Origin: Linnemannia elongata
Lineage: Eukaryota; Mortierellomycota; Mortierellomycetes; Mortierellales; Mortierellaceae
Direction: 5' to 3'
DNA: 64,000 nucleotides
Assembly: GCA_036320915.1 (NCBI GenBank)
Contig: JAXBDG010000007.1
Coordinates: forward strand, 1,426,001-1,490,000
A program made the position numbers and the translations under genes. Below the pieces are notes generated by a model. The model was not told the origin of the DNA and searched no databases. It was given only the letters and a program-made list of their open reading frames with translations. Below are positions 23,332 to 36,341 of the stretch, one piece after another (position 1 is the stretch's first letter; each line of letters starts with the position of its first letter).

Positions 23332-24360
23332 TGAAAAAAAATGCAAGCGTCCATGCTGAGTAACACTTAGAGGAAAAAAATTAAGATCGGCTCCTTTTTC
23401 CGGATGTACTGGTCAATAGTGCTTACATATCTGATATAAATGTATTCGACCGTTTTCTTCCTTGAGTCTAGGTGTCCATTTCCGGCGCGCGTGCTTACGA
23501 GGGTATGAAAAGAAACCATATGCTTCTGTAAGGATCCTAGAGTAGTATTTAGGGGCTCGATTAGTGTAGGTTGTTTGTCGACAAAAGTCCATATCGCAGA
23601 AAATAAAAAAATTGTACAAACGTGTTTCTAACCCTAGACTTGAAGCAAGTAACAGCAGTGAGGCGCAAAGAAGCTGAAGTTAAAAAAAAAAAAAAAAAAA
23701 AAAAAAACCACACCACGTCCTGTTCAACACGAATAGCGCCACAAAATAAATTTTCTCGGGGGAATAACGTTCGCATATAGACTAGGGTTCAGGCTGAGGA
23801 AACACGAAAGAAAGAAAAAGAAAAGTACGATAGACCATGAAGTAAGACAACGCGTGTCTGTATTGTTTTTGTCGTTGCTTGGGGAAATGGAGCAAAAGAA
23901 TGAAATATACATCACCCATTTTTTTTTGTTCAATATCGAAAAGCCAGGTTGCACTGAGTGTTTTCACATGGCGTGACGATCCTCTCTCACAATTGACACG
24001 CTCAACTACAGCAGACACGTTCTACGAATTAGGGACGGACAAGTAGGGAAAAACGAAAAAATCAAACATCTTTGGGCTGAGTTAGAACAAGATTTGAAGG
24101 GGAGTGATCATCGACAGAAGGCAAAAGAGCGAAGCTCAAAACGATGATGACAGTCCCATCATAAACTGGCCTGTGCGTTTAATGTTCCTGAATGACGATT
24201 GATATTTTATCAAATAAACGTGAAATATTTTTTCTCATAATCTGACTGCGTTCATTTTCAGTTGAGTTGTTCATCATCATTTTCAAATACATGCATGATC
24301 TCTGCTGGGTTGCGCATAGTGTTTATTCAACAACTCCAAATAAGAAAGGGCCTTCCTTCT
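23332..24360. other. Intergenic, AT-rich, no gene recognised
   Basis: About 1 kb between the ML pseudogene and the 3' end of the VPS9-domain gene. It holds a run of about 27 A near 23680-23706 and several short T/A runs. Only short ORFs with no coding character are present. Confidence 0.5.
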
Positions 24361-27300
24361 TTACTGTCGGCTAACAAATCCACTGCGTCCGTTGCCGACC
24401 AACACATCTCCGTCCTCAACTTTAGCCAACTCGCTCAAAAAGTCTCCCATCAACGTGCTACTGCTGCTCTCCATCAAGAAGGACCCCGACAAGGTCGGTG
24501 TTGCAGTACCGCTGTCCCCACCTCCACTTCCTCCAGTACGAAGCGCAAATGGAGCCACTGGACGCGCCGGAGTCGCTGTGGAAGATGATGACGACAAGGA
24601 CGAGTTGATGGCCGCAGGGAGATCAACAAAGCTGCCAGTTGTTACTCCCAATCGGCTTCCTCCACTTCCTACAACTCCTCCCTTTCCAGCATTAGACGAC
24701 AGATTCTGGTTACCAGTGTTGCCCCAGGGCAAAATGACCTGCTCCGGTTGAAAGCTGTTGGCAGATTTCGCGGCCCTCAGGCTGGTCGTGCTCCCACGTC
24801 GGCTGTCGTTCGAGAGCGTTGCCGTGTCCAGACAAAAGTCTCTATCGAAATCCAAAGCAGTTCCGTGGCTGACATGCTCCGACGCCAAAGTGGCGCTGAT
24901 GATCGGGGTGCAGACCACTGTAACTCCTCCACTGTTGGTGCTGCTGCCGCTTCGCTGGTGCTGATGGCCAACGTACTTGCCACTATCCATCTTTGAGTGC
25001 GAGCCGCCGATCTCTCTTGTCTTGGGTATGTCGTGGGTCAAGGGGTGAACGCCTTGGTTGTTACCCTGCAAACGAGACCCTTCCTCGCTCCATGACGCCT
25101 CGCCCTCGCTCTGGCCCAATGCCGGCGAAGTCGCAGTGATTGCAGGACTGGGGGTGAACCAAGGCGAGTCCAGACGACCTGATGATGCGAGAGTACCATT
25201 GTTGATGCCGCTGCTGGCGCTACCATCGCCCCTCCTATCCGAGTGCTTCAATGACCCGGTCTCACTGGTGCCATGGCCGTGACCGTGTCCGAGCTCACTG
25301 CTACTGCTGGGTGTCAGAATACCCAATCCGCGAGGAAAGTGTCCTGAGCCAGAGTTGTAGGTGAACGACGACGACATTGGAGGGATAAGAGGGGTCGATG
25401 CCGATGCAGAGTGCTGGCGCTGATGGTGCTGGTGGTGCTGTTGCTTGATCTGCTGAAGGTACTGAGAGCCGCCATTATAAGATGAGTTGGAGTACGAGGG
25501 CTGCTGCCTGGGGATCGAGTTCAAAAGCGGAGATGGCTGGCGGGGCTGCTGAGAATGGAAACCAGATGCAGAAGAATACTCTGAGGCCTGGTTAGACCCG
25601 TAGCTGGAGCCATGAGACCCATAGTAACCAAGACTTGAGTTGGGACGAGGACCATCTAACGATCGGCGGACCAAATGAATGCCTCCAGGACTGCTGTTGA
25701 CACTGCTGCTCCGGAGATGATGGTCATGGTACGCAGGCGTGTAGCTGCTTGACATCAGTTTTCCTTCGCTGGATGAAGAGTTACCTGACCCGATAACAAT
25801 GCTGCCTGTCATCGGGCTGGCGAGTGAGATGATCTCGGGTGCAGATTGTCGTCCCACAAACTGAAAGGGCTGTTGAAGGAGCGCGGGCGATGCTGGCGTT
25901 GCCGACGTTGTCACAATCGACGTCGAGGATGTCGATGCAGGGTGGACCTTGACCGTGGACCGGGTCCGAGAAGTGTTCTCTAGGTCCTGCTCCGCGTCCT
26001 CCCGAGCCTCTTGCAGTAGTTGTTGCTCCACTTGAGGAATTCTGGTGGGTCGCTGTGCGGCTCCTGGTGCGCCACTTTCCGCAAGGACTTGGGAGAGACC
26101 ATCCCTGTCTTCGTCCTGAGTTACGGGAGACTGAAGCGGCGAGGGCTTTTGAAGATCTGCAAAGATAAACGGCGAATTAGCCATTGAGATGGCAGGGGAT
26201 CGAGCCCGAGCATGAGAACTTCCGGATCTGGCCAAGCTAGCTAGCGTAGGCACCTCTGGGGCGCTCTTTGCACTTTGAATCCCGGTGCCTTTGACAGTCT
26301 GTCTCGAGGAGGGATCCGTATCGTCCACAATCGAAGTCTCGTGAGTAGCTGCAGAAGCGACAGTCGTCTTGCAGAAAACTGTAGAGGGTGCCGATGGGGA
26401 AAGAGCTAGCTTTGGAATGGTCAGGCGCAGAGAGTTTTGTCGGCCGATGCTGGATTTGGAACGAACACTACCAGTCTCGCTCGATGCAATAGACGAGGAT
26501 GAGGAAGCGACCGATGGTTCAGCAGAGTGTCCAGTCTTGCTCCGTGCCGGACCAGGTCCGACAGTAGGCGGGGTGGCCAATTGTGCACTTGTGTTGAGAG
26601 ATTCCAGGAGTGCATTTGAGCTCGAAGGCGAGAAAGTCGAGGGTGTCGTCGGGGTCGAGATGGACGATGTAGTCGAAGCTGGCGATGTGCGGATACGGCC
26701 TAATTGATTCGATCCAGATCCAGTGCGGCTTGGCTTTGAAGGCTGTTCCGGTGTTTTGGGTACAAGGACAGTTGCGGTAGATGCTGGCATCAAGCTTGGA
26801 GACTCAGTGAACTGTGATGGAGACGACGAGAATGCAGGCAATTGGGTTCCTTGACTCGAGGCCTTGGGTAACCAGAGTGTGCCAGGCGACACGGGTGGGA
26901 GCTGGTCGGACCGCTCGTTTCCCTGAAGATCCTGCGCCTTCAAAACGGTCGTCATAGAACTGGTCCGCAACATAGGGAATGATCCAGACATCAGACTGTT
27001 TGATCGCGAGCCTTGCCGACTGCCCATGCCAGGTCCCAGCCGAGGACTCGTTGCTGGACTGGAGTGGTTTGAGGTGTAGGCTCTCTCTCGTGTGTTGAGC
27101 GTGCCAGAGCTTCCAAGGGATCCAGAATAAGGCGAGGACGACAACACTCCCACGGAAATCATCGACATGGGTCTGGCTCTTCCCGTCGTGTTTTGTCCAC
27201 TCATTGGAGGGGTCTTCGGTGGAGGGAGCATGATTTGAGGCTTGACGACAAGTTGGGGGGTCATGTTGGGAGACTGGAGCGGAAGAATGGTAGGGCGATG

Positions 27301-29891
27301 CATAGTTTCACGTCCTTGTTCGAGCGATATCCTGTGGTGATGATGGTGGTGCTGTCCGTGATTGAACATATGAACCTGGCCGCTCGAAATGGAGTGTCTC
27401 TGGGATGTCGATGGGGGCTGGTGAGACTGGCGACGGCCCATACCACCTGAGACAGCATCCAAAGGCGTGGATCCTGGACCTTGTGTTGGAGATATTACGC
27501 CGAGGGGTGAGTTCGTTCCGGAGGTGAACCTCGGTCCCATCATAGGGCTTCTGGACCAACTGCTGTTGGTGCTTGATCCACTGCCAGCATCATCCACATG
27601 AGCAATTCTCCGAAATCGGTCATCGATGTTCATCGACGTGGATCGAGTGTGACGTTGTTGATATTGCTGAGCAAAGTCGTTTGTGCGGTTGGCCAACGGA
27701 GGGCGTGAAGGCAACGATTCCTTAGCGGGGGTTCCCAAGGGTGGAACTACGTCTACTCCTGGTGTGAGTAATTCGAAGGTGGGCACATCAGGCCCACTCT
27801 TGGGCGGAGAGAAACCCCATCCCGTGTGGGACGGTGTTCCCCAAGGCATAATAGGGGTCTCCTCTGAAGGGCTCTTAGACTCGTCTTCAGAAGGAGCATT
27901 GGATCCTGGTACGGATTCACTTTGACCCACACTGACGCCAGCACTTGGAACTTGGTATTGCTCCGCGCCTAATAGTCCCAGGGGGTCTGTTTTCAAAAAC
28001 TCCACTGACGCCTCAAAGGTTACCAATGCGAAACTAGATGCGTGTAAGATTGCGAAATAATTAGTAATTGCTCTCAATTGATTCCATGTAACCATATAGC
28101 AATTGAGGATGGGTGACTTTAACAGTACTTGTGGTCTGACTTGGGCGAATTGATACGAAACCTCTGCAGGTAAAACATGTTGCTGCCAAGACGCATCATA
28201 CGGGCTTGGATAATAACAATCGCTAGGAGAGGGATGAAGTCGTCCGTGGTAACAGATACCTCTATTAAATTTAGAAATGTATCATCGTGAGTTAGTGTCT
28301 ACAATTATTACCCATGATGGTGGCAGTAACATATGCATCCCTTCCAGAGTCGTACCTGAGCGCTTCCGCTGCAAGAAGCCAGCACCTTGTCCATTCATGA
28401 GATGATCCTCAGCAACAATGGCGATCGTATCCAAGACCTGCTTGATACAAATAACCTTCTCCAGCGGCGTGTTCCAGACATAATCAGAATCCTGTTCTTC
28501 ATCGTCCTCTGTGTCCTCGGCTGGCTCCGGCGAAAACCCGCGATTCGAAGCACGACTCTCGGATTTCGGCTTGTTGTCTTGGACAAAGACGCGGAGCGAA
28601 TCTCTCAACTCTCGCCTCTTTCTTTCCTGCTCAGTCTCCTGTATGACAGATGGTGTTGAGGTTCTTTGAGCGGTCATTAACCCGATAGTGTCGTCCATGG
28701 ATTGTTGATCCCATGCTCGGAACAGACCAGCTGCTCCATCCAATGCAATATCAACACGCATGGATCTCATTTTCTCAGACAGTCCCAGTTTCTTCAGTGT
28801 CTCCGTGAGCAAGGGACCCTCCGTCGACGCCAAGCACGATCCGCTGTCAATGCCTCGATGTCCTCCCAAACTGAACAGATAGCGGTGGTATATCTCGATC
28901 GTCTCATCGACATCAACATCGCGCTGGGCATAGCAAGGGACAAGGGAATGGATGAACAGCTTTTGGTATAGTTTGCCCAATACCACACTAAAAGAGCACC
29001 AGTGAAAAAGGAAAGGAATGTTAGCGCGTCTGTCAGTGTATAAATAGTATAGCGATAGATTAGTGCTATGACCAATAGACTTACTTTTCGATGAGCTCTG
29101 CAAAGGTATCCTGCTCCGCTTGGACACCATACATGAGCATCTTTTGCAGCTTGACAGAGTCGCCGAGGCAATCCCGATACGCCTTCTCATAGATAAGACG
29201 AAGCTTGTCCAGCGTGTAAGTTGCAAACCCGCGGATATAGACATAAGTCTTCTCGAACTCTTGGCATAGGTTGTTGAAGTCTCGTAAAGCACGACTGAGC
29301 TCCGGGAATGATTCAAGAAAAGCCATATCACTACTCTCGATGATTTAATAGAGAAGCGAGACTGTGAGCATGCCATTCACTGTACTGTTCAGCCAAGTTG
29401 CCAAAGAGTTGCGTAGTTTACCTTGAAAAGTTGCGCACGAGCGGCATGATAGGCCCATCCAGAGAGCGATTCAATGCGACGCCATCGCCCTCCAGTGGCC
29501 TGTCGATCATCAAGACCCGAGTGGGTTTCTGCGAGGATCCGTTGTAGACCGTTTCCTCCGAGAGGATTTTGACTGAGCGAGGTTGAGCGAAGCCTAGTTA
29601 TTGTAGTACAAGTAAGAGTGTGGTGGCAAATAAAAAAATAAAATATACCTGGTGTGTTGAGCGACTGATCGTTGATCATGCGAGCTTGTCCCTGAATTGT
29701 TCGAAATCATATTGATCTTCATACGGCGGGCGTGGCCGGGCGGTATGGGTGTTACCTGAAATCTCTTTGACATACTCCTTGTCAATCTCCACGACCCTAT
29801 TGTCTAGCGTAAGGAACTGTCCACGATAGTACGGCGAGGGCGTCAAAATGTGCGTTTCTATGGAGTGAACGACAGCACGGAATGTGGTTAG

Positions 29892-29923
<32 letters not shown>

Positions 29924-32363
29924 GGACTAGCTATTGGGTGGGATGGGCCACTTGAATACTATCACCCATTTTACGGTCCAAAATAGAAGTAAAGAATTTG
30001 TTTTTGAAGGGGTACACATACCAACAAAGGTCTTGTGAAAGATCAGTCCTCCAAGCGTTCGCTCCCTTGGCACGCAAATCACATTTCCTGGCTGAAAGCA
30101 ATTGAGAGCATGGATAGGCTGCTGACGTTGAGTCGACGATCCTCCAGAATAGGCTTGTCGCTGCTGTTGCTGCAGACCAGGATGGAACGAGGGTGACGAC
30201 CCATAGTCGCTGCTGCTGGGGCTGCTGCTGTTGGAATGCATTCTGGAGAGGAATGGCTGCGACCCTGGTACAAAGCCGGATTTGCGGCCTTTGATGTCCA
30301 GGTGCTGCTGTCCAGAACTTGGAATACGATGCTTGGCCTGGAGGAGTGCATGTTGGGTCCTAAGCCAGCCAGGCTCTTGTTGAACCGCGTAACGCTCCTG
30401 CATCTTTTGAAGATGCATGTAAAACGAGTTTTCGTCAATTTCCACCTCTCTTTCGTCCAGAAATGATGACGAGTTCTGACTAGAGCTGTCAGGAAGGGTA
30501 CAGGAGACTCTCCGCGATGATGTGCCGCCATTGGTGATGGTGCTGGAGATGCTATGTGCCGGCGTTCGTTTAGTGCGGCGACCAGGAGTCTTTGTGACAT
30601 AGCCAGCTGACTTTTTGGACGATGGCAGTGAGGTATTGTGTGAAGGTGTGATGTCAAAATAAGACGGTCCAGAGAGCGGAGGAGTGGCCCACTGCTGCAT
30701 ATATTCTGACGATTTCCGCCCAGACATGCCATTGAGACCAAGGCCAACAGGTGGGGCTGGCTGGGTTGAAGAAGATGCTGAATTGGAAGGGAGCCCGCAA
30801 GTCTCTGATGACTTTGAGGTTGGTCGAGCAGCCGAGCCGGGTATATTGTCGACATCTGCCAGGTGAAAGGAGAAAAAGGCGTTCATGACCAAGGCACAGC
30901 CCAGGAATAGTGCGAAAGGAGGATGCAAAGGAGACGAAAGGAACAAGGTTAGAAGTCAATCTCGTTTTTAGCGTGACAGAAGACAGGAGAGATATGTCAG
31001 CGTGCAGGAAGGAAAAAAAAAAAAAAAAAAAAAGGAAAAAAACAAAGGCCGACTGAGTGGGGTAAGAAAGATGAGTGGAGGGGAGCTTCAAATAAAAAAA
31101 ACACGTTGCTGAAGTCGTTGATATTCAATCAATGTTTTTGTTCGACGCCCCCCTTTTTTTGCAAAGTTCTCAGTGGCTCGATCGATATTAGGGGTGGTTA
31201 AAGACGAAAAACGCAAAGAGGTTGATAAGAAACGATGGGCCGAAGCAAAGCAAGGATGGCATGATGACACAAGCACCTTGCACCGAATGAGAATTAGGCC
31301 GAGCGTGAGGATGAGAACATGAGAAGGGCGTGGTTTGGTGATGGAGGATGTTGCGTGTGTGTGTGTGTGTGTGTATGTGTGTATGTATGTAAGTTTTCTC
31401 TTCGTCTTTTTTTTTTGTTATCCGTGTGCAGAGATGTCGAGGGTGTCCTCCTTGCATGTATGACAAAGACAGAATTGGAAAAAGGGGGAAAGAGAGAGCT
31501 GCATGATAACAAACAGGGTCAAGTCGAAACACAGAACAAAACGAACAAAGCCCTCGCGTGTTTGTATTGTCTTCTCGCTTCTTTTTCCCTTGGGCGCTCG
31601 GGGAGCTGAAATGGAGGTGCAATCTCGTACCTGAAGGAGGCGACGGACAGGAAGAAGAGGGGGCCGAGGAAGTTGATGCAGGGGAAGATGATCGATGTGC
31701 GTCTGCGGTCGAATTGGCTACAGAGTCAGCAGATTCACTCCCACAACCATCCTTAGCCTCCTTAGCGAGGAACCCGGAAAGGTCACCCGAACGCGTCGAG
31801 CCCATCGCCGGTTTTCCTTCTTGGTCTACAAAGTTGCGCTGGCCGTTTGGAGGGAGGCGAGAAGGAGTGGCACTGTTATGTTGTCTATCCTCCTCAAAGA
31901 CAGGTGAGGCACGATCGTAATAGATCTTGTCCTTCCTGTCGTTGACCTTGTTCAGAGGTGGTAGTGACATGTTGTGATCGAGAGTCGAGGCCAGGACATT
32001 GTTGATGTTGCCGTTGTGAATAGCTATCCGCTCCAGTGCCGAGGGGTGGTGAGGGATATCCGACATTCGTTTGGCGTTCGGAGTGGGCGATGTCCGTGAG
32101 CTGGCGGTTGGGCTCGAGTGGACGCTGGAGGTGGATCGCCGTTGCTGAGGCAGGACCTTGCGGGTGACACCCTTCCCCAAGGCTTTGTCCTCATCGTCGT
32201 CATCCTCCTCCCGAATTGTTTGATGTTTGGGTGAGCTGCTTTGTGAGCTGTGTTGACTGTGGTGGGGCTGCTGTTTCGAACCCTGTCCACGGAAGAGAAA
32301 CGACCAGGCGGCAGAGAGGCTGTTGGAGCGATTGCGTGGCTCCTGGACCTCGTTGCGAGACAT
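24361..32363 (-). CDS. Large VPS9-domain protein, predicted Rab5-family GEF
   Basis: Nine exons on the minus strand: 31631-32363, 30022-30855, 29756-29857, 29649-29684, 29422-29593, 29085-29330, 28356-28987, 28129-28261 and 24361-28033, giving about 2186 residues. Residues 1-550 are Ser/Pro-rich and disordered. The middle is folded: LESFPELSRALRDFNNLC, LIYEKAYRDCLGD, VLGKLYQKLFIHSLVP, TPLEKVICIKQVLDTI, then TTDDFIPLLAIVIIQA and TFEASVEFLK. This is the helical bundle plus VPS9 domain (about 635-990), which loads GTP on Rab5/Vps21-type GTPases at endosomes. An acidic loop is inserted inside the domain. The last about 1200 residues are Ser/Gln/His/Gly-rich and disordered. Exon 4 is uncertain: its acceptor is an unusual AAG, and the preceding intron reads like coding sequence up to a frame break. 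A start at 30886 is possible instead of exon 1. Confidence 0.8.
29897..29921. repeat. A-run in a VPS9-gene intron
   Basis: About 25 A on the plus strand in intron 2 (29858-30021) of the VPS9-domain gene, poly-T in the transcript and near the acceptor side. Confidence 0.85.
31355..31390. repeat. (GT)n microsatellite in VPS9-gene intron 1
   Basis: Twenty bases of perfect GT repeat followed by imperfect GTAT units, inside the 775-nt first intron (30856-31630) of the VPS9-domain gene. On the transcript strand it is (AC)n. Confidence 0.9.
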
Positions 32364-33059
32364 GCGATATCAGATATGTATGTATGAGGCGAAGAAAAAA
32401 AGTGAGGTAGAAAGTTGAAGCTGACGCTGACGCTGAAGGGGGAGAGAAAGGGGAAAGACAGGAAGGGGTAGGGTAGGAGATGAAAAAGTGAAGGAGGGAA
32501 TGATAGGGAAAAAATGGCCGAACGAGTGCTCTGGTTACTGCCGTCGTGTATGAGTGTGTTTTAGAAGTACCAATGATAAAAAAAAAAAAAAAAAAAAAAG
32601 AGAGAGAGAGAGTGTGTGAGTGAGAAAGGGTCGAGGGAGTTGTGCCAATGTTTTAAAAAAAATGGCGGCAAAAGAAAAATTGCTGTAAGAAAGAGAGTGA
32701 AAGTGAGCCAAGAGGAGGAGGAGGATGTGATGCTGATGAATGATTATGTACAAGGGAAGGGAAGGGAAGTGGGGGAGGGGTTTATTGTATATGCGACAGG
32801 GGGTCGGCAGGGGTTTTAACGGCGCATGGTCAGTATGCGGTCGTCGTGGGAGGATGTATGTTCAAGGGAAGGTGCAAAGTAGGGCAAAGGTGCCAGGCTG
32901 ATTTGCAGGGGAGTGATAGTGGGGGAGAGAAAGAAGGAGGAAATAAGAGAAAGGCAAAACAAGGATGTGGTGCGATAGACGAGCTCGGTTATGAAGAAGG
33001 CCTGAACAACGGTGTCAGCGACATTGTTGACTCTTGCCCTGCCAAGGTCAAGAGAGGAA

Positions 33060-33620
33060 GATAGGGAATGGGAGGAGGAAGGGAAAGGGAAAGTGGAGCT
33101 GGAATGAATGAAAAGGACAAGAAGCCTGGCGGGAGATGGAAGAGGAAGAAGAAAGGGGGCAGGTCGATTATGTGGGTGAGTTGGTGGGGATTAGTTCGTT
33201 GTTGTTTGGCGGGATGACTGATCTGCTTGGGAAGGGAGGAATGGGATACGGAATGATGGAGAGTAAGATTGTGGAGGGAGCGGTTTGGCCGAGAAAAGGG
33301 AAGAAGGGGGTTGAATATGAATTAGAGAAAGGACAAGGAGTGATGGAATGACGAAGGGATGGAGAAGGTGTTGTTGATAGCAAAAAAGGGAAGTGGAGCT
33401 GAAGAAGAATAAGAAGAAGCAGAAGAAGAGGGGGGAGGGGAGGGGAAGGTGGAGAAGGAAAATGGAAGGGGAAAAAACGAGTAGAGAAGAGGAAAGGAAG
33501 CACGCATACAGAGAGAGGGGGGAGAGCGAGAGAGCTGAAGAAACACACACACTGAACACAAACAAGAAGAAAAGAAGAGGAGAAATTGCCAAATGGTTTT
33601 GCAAAGGGGAAGACAAACAA
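33060..33620. repeat. Strand-asymmetric purine-rich tract
   Basis: Over about 560 bases the plus strand is dominated by A and G, with many GGGGA, GAAGAAG and GAGAG blocks. The complementary strand is correspondingly pyrimidine-rich. Such asymmetric DNA can form triplex structures and is common in fungal promoters as CT boxes. Here it lies about 0.7-1.3 kb upstream of the VPS9 start codon. Confidence 0.75.
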
Positions 33621-35468
33621 ACAGAGGTTGAATGACCACAAGAAGGGAACAAGGGAACAAGCTTATTTACTTGCACTCATATACAAACAACAGGCATGCT
33701 TGCAACCAAGAAAGATGAAAGAAACCGGGAGCCAGGAACAATCATTTATGAAAAACGGCCCTAGCCCCATCACTGATAACCATCTTTTGATCACTAGCCA
33801 GTGACCACCTTGATTCATAACTAATAAATGAAGGTCAATGAAGAGAAACATGACCTCTCACAGAAGACATTCAGCTCTTTATTTCTTTTTTGTTCCTGAT
33901 CCGCGGCAAACAGGACCAGCCTACCTTACCTGCTTGCCTCTCGCAATTATTCCGCTTCACTTCTTATTCTTCTCTTTAATGTTCCTTCTTCAATCATTCC
34001 TTGCATTCTTGGATCCATAGCCATGCACACAGGCATAGGCATGGCACACTTCCCTTTGCCTTGTCCTTGAAGAATGATCCAATCTTATCCGCAGACACTT
34101 ACTTCCCTTTGTCCATTGCTTCTTTGCGTTTTGTTTGGTCCCCTCTTTCCTTTTTTTTTTTTTTTTTCCTTCATTCCCTTTCTGGGTCTCCGCCTCCCCT
34201 CCCCTCGAATTGTCTTTTTTTTTGTTTGTTCCCTCTTCCCTTTGTTGGATGAGAACAAAATATATATTCTTTGGTGTCTGAAGTAAAACAGCTCATAAAG
34301 GAAGAATGGGAGGGTGCGACCAGGTTATTTTTGTCCCGTTACAGTTGGGACCTACTCAACCCTCATATATATCTCATCATTGGCTCCCTCAACTCGTTCG
34401 ATGCCATTTTTTTTCAAGCGATATGTTTTGAAGAAAAACAAGACCATCTCGTTTATTGACAAAAGTCGGTCAGTGAGTAGGTAGTACATGTATGTCTCCC
34501 TTTTTGACGTATTCGTATAATCTGTCGACGTGGGTGTTTTTGAGAGCCCTCGACTCTTTTTTTTTCTTTTCTTTTGTATCTGTCTGTCCATCTGCCTATC
34601 ACCCCTCACTTCTTCTCTGTGTTTCCATCGCCTCTCTCTCTTGCGGCTTTTGGTCCTTGGTCAGCTACCCACCAATTGCGAGACGAACAACACGATCTAT
34701 GTTTTTTTTCCTCCAAAATTGATCGTAAATCACATAACGTTTGAGGATCGAAAAAAGAGTCTTGTCTCCCTCACTCTCTTCACTCTCTCGCGCATACCCG
34801 TCCTTGGGAACAGGTCATAACCTTTTGCGAGCCTGGCCAAGCAGGTCCGTCCCCTCAGTGGTTCATAGTTCATTGTTAGGGCATGCATGTCCCTTAGTCA
34901 TTTTTTCACGAAACTACGATCGGATGGCATAAGCCAACAGCTCCTCACATTGGTAAGCTTAGCTGTGTGTCCATCTATATGTATGAGGATGAAACGAGCA
35001 ATCACCACAAAAATAACTACCAACACTCCTTCATTGAAAAAAGGGTCATCCTAATTGTTCTTTTCCCTTTCTCTCGTTGATGTTTTAAAAAATGAAAATG
35101 CTTTTGTGAACCCCTTCCTTCTTCAATGAGCCCTTTTTTCTTTTTTCCTGCTCATGGATGTCCCTTTTTGGTAGCTTCTTCGTCACGGATGGGCTACTTT
35201 GCTCGCCTTTAACTTCTTCTCTTGGACTATCCTTTCTTTCTTTTTTTTTTCTGGCCGCGCCAGCCCGTGTCTGTCCCCTCGTTTGTAGCTCTCATTCATG
35301 CGTTCTCATCCTCTTCCTCAGACCCCTCTCTCTCCCCTTTTGCCTCTCTCTCTCCTCAATCTTAGGAGTATCCAGCTGAGACTGGCATCCATGTCTTTTC
35401 TGAGGTGCCAGGCCATCCATGTCTTCATTCCCTTTTTCTCGTACTTTTTTGCTCTCTTCTCCTTTCGG

Positions 35469-35491
35469 CCCCCCCCCCCCCCCCCCCCCCC
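35469..35491. repeat. C23 homopolymer
   Basis: Twenty-three consecutive C on the plus strand in the gene-poor region. Long C runs recur at 37090-37105 and 54671-54688. Confidence 0.95.
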
Positions 35492-35820
35492 TTTTTGTAC
35501 CTCTCTGCTATTCCTCACAGACAAACGCGGCGAGATGGGAATCACTCCACCCTATCCGTCTCCACGCACACACAAAGTCGAAAACAAACAAATCCACCTT
35601 CTATGGGCATGACCACAAGCACAAAAATAAATAAAAAACAAACGTCTTTTCTTTGGACTCCCCTGCCCTGCCAATGCAAACAATAGACAAAACACGAAAA
35701 TGGCTGACGATCGTTTGCATGTTCATGCACCTTTTGCTTTTTTTTTTCTGCTCCATTTTGTTGCTTGTATGCGCGTTACCACCACCTGATCTAGGGCTAC
35801 GAAAAATGTTCGACCGTTAT

Positions 35821-35854
<34 letters not shown>

Positions 35855-36341
35855 TGACGAGGTGTGAGAGCAGGGGAGACCGCTCGTTCAGCAAGATGAA
35901 GTAACGAAGAATTCGTTTTTTTTTTGCATTGAAGTATGTGTGTGTGAGTATGCTGCGGATGTGCATTGTGGGGTGGGAGTTGAAGCGATGGAGGTTAAAG
36001 GAGGCGGGGGGGGGGGTTTTTGTTATGCAGATTGGCGACCTTTCTCCTTCGAACGGCATTAAACCGCAACTCATAGAGGCGGCATTTTTTTTTTCCATCT
36101 TCGAGCTCACACCCCTTGTTCGTCCCTCTTTCAATTGCAACACTACAATGGAGGTTTTTGTGCAACAGCAAACAAGCGGCTCTCCAAAACACACTCCATT
36201 CGCCTAAAAAAACTAACATCCCTGGCCCATGATCCATGGTTTGGAAGATGCAACAAAAGGACCACAACATTCAGCCCTGAACTACGCGTCTACCATTGTT
36301 ACTTACATCTTCCTTCGTTCCAATCAGTGATACCCTGTCAA

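Larger units (their letters stand above)
32364..36341. other. Gene-poor region upstream of the VPS9 gene
   Basis: About 4 kb upstream of the VPS9 gene start, much longer than other intergenic gaps in the first half of the window. It holds homopolymers (A-run near 32578-32599, C23 at 35469-35491, A30 near 35822-35851), a long purine-rich tract (33060-33620) and T/CT-rich DNA (34060-35500). Only low-complexity short ORFs were seen. It may hold a long 5' leader, a non-coding RNA or regulatory DNA, but I cannot show any of these. Confidence 0.5.

Noticed and set aside
28282..29376. A continuous 364-codon frame read as one exon
   Set aside because: Its ends read through introns of the VPS9 gene. 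Only the middle (28356-28987) is coding in this frame, as shown by splice motifs and family blocks on both sides.
31355..31390. Regular short repeats here and elsewhere as a possible CRISPR-like array
   Set aside because: These are simple dinucleotide microsatellites with no spacers, and the genome is eukaryotic.
31188..31630. Extension of VPS9 exon 1 past 31631, including His/Thr runs
   Set aside because: The added part is the translation of a GT microsatellite and promoter-like DNA. A GTACGA donor at 31630 and an in-phase acceptor at 30856 give a better model.
33168..33676. Three overlapping Phe/Leu/Ser/Pro-rich frames on the minus strand
   Set aside because: They are translations of the pyrimidine-rich strand of a low-complexity tract and show no coding signature.
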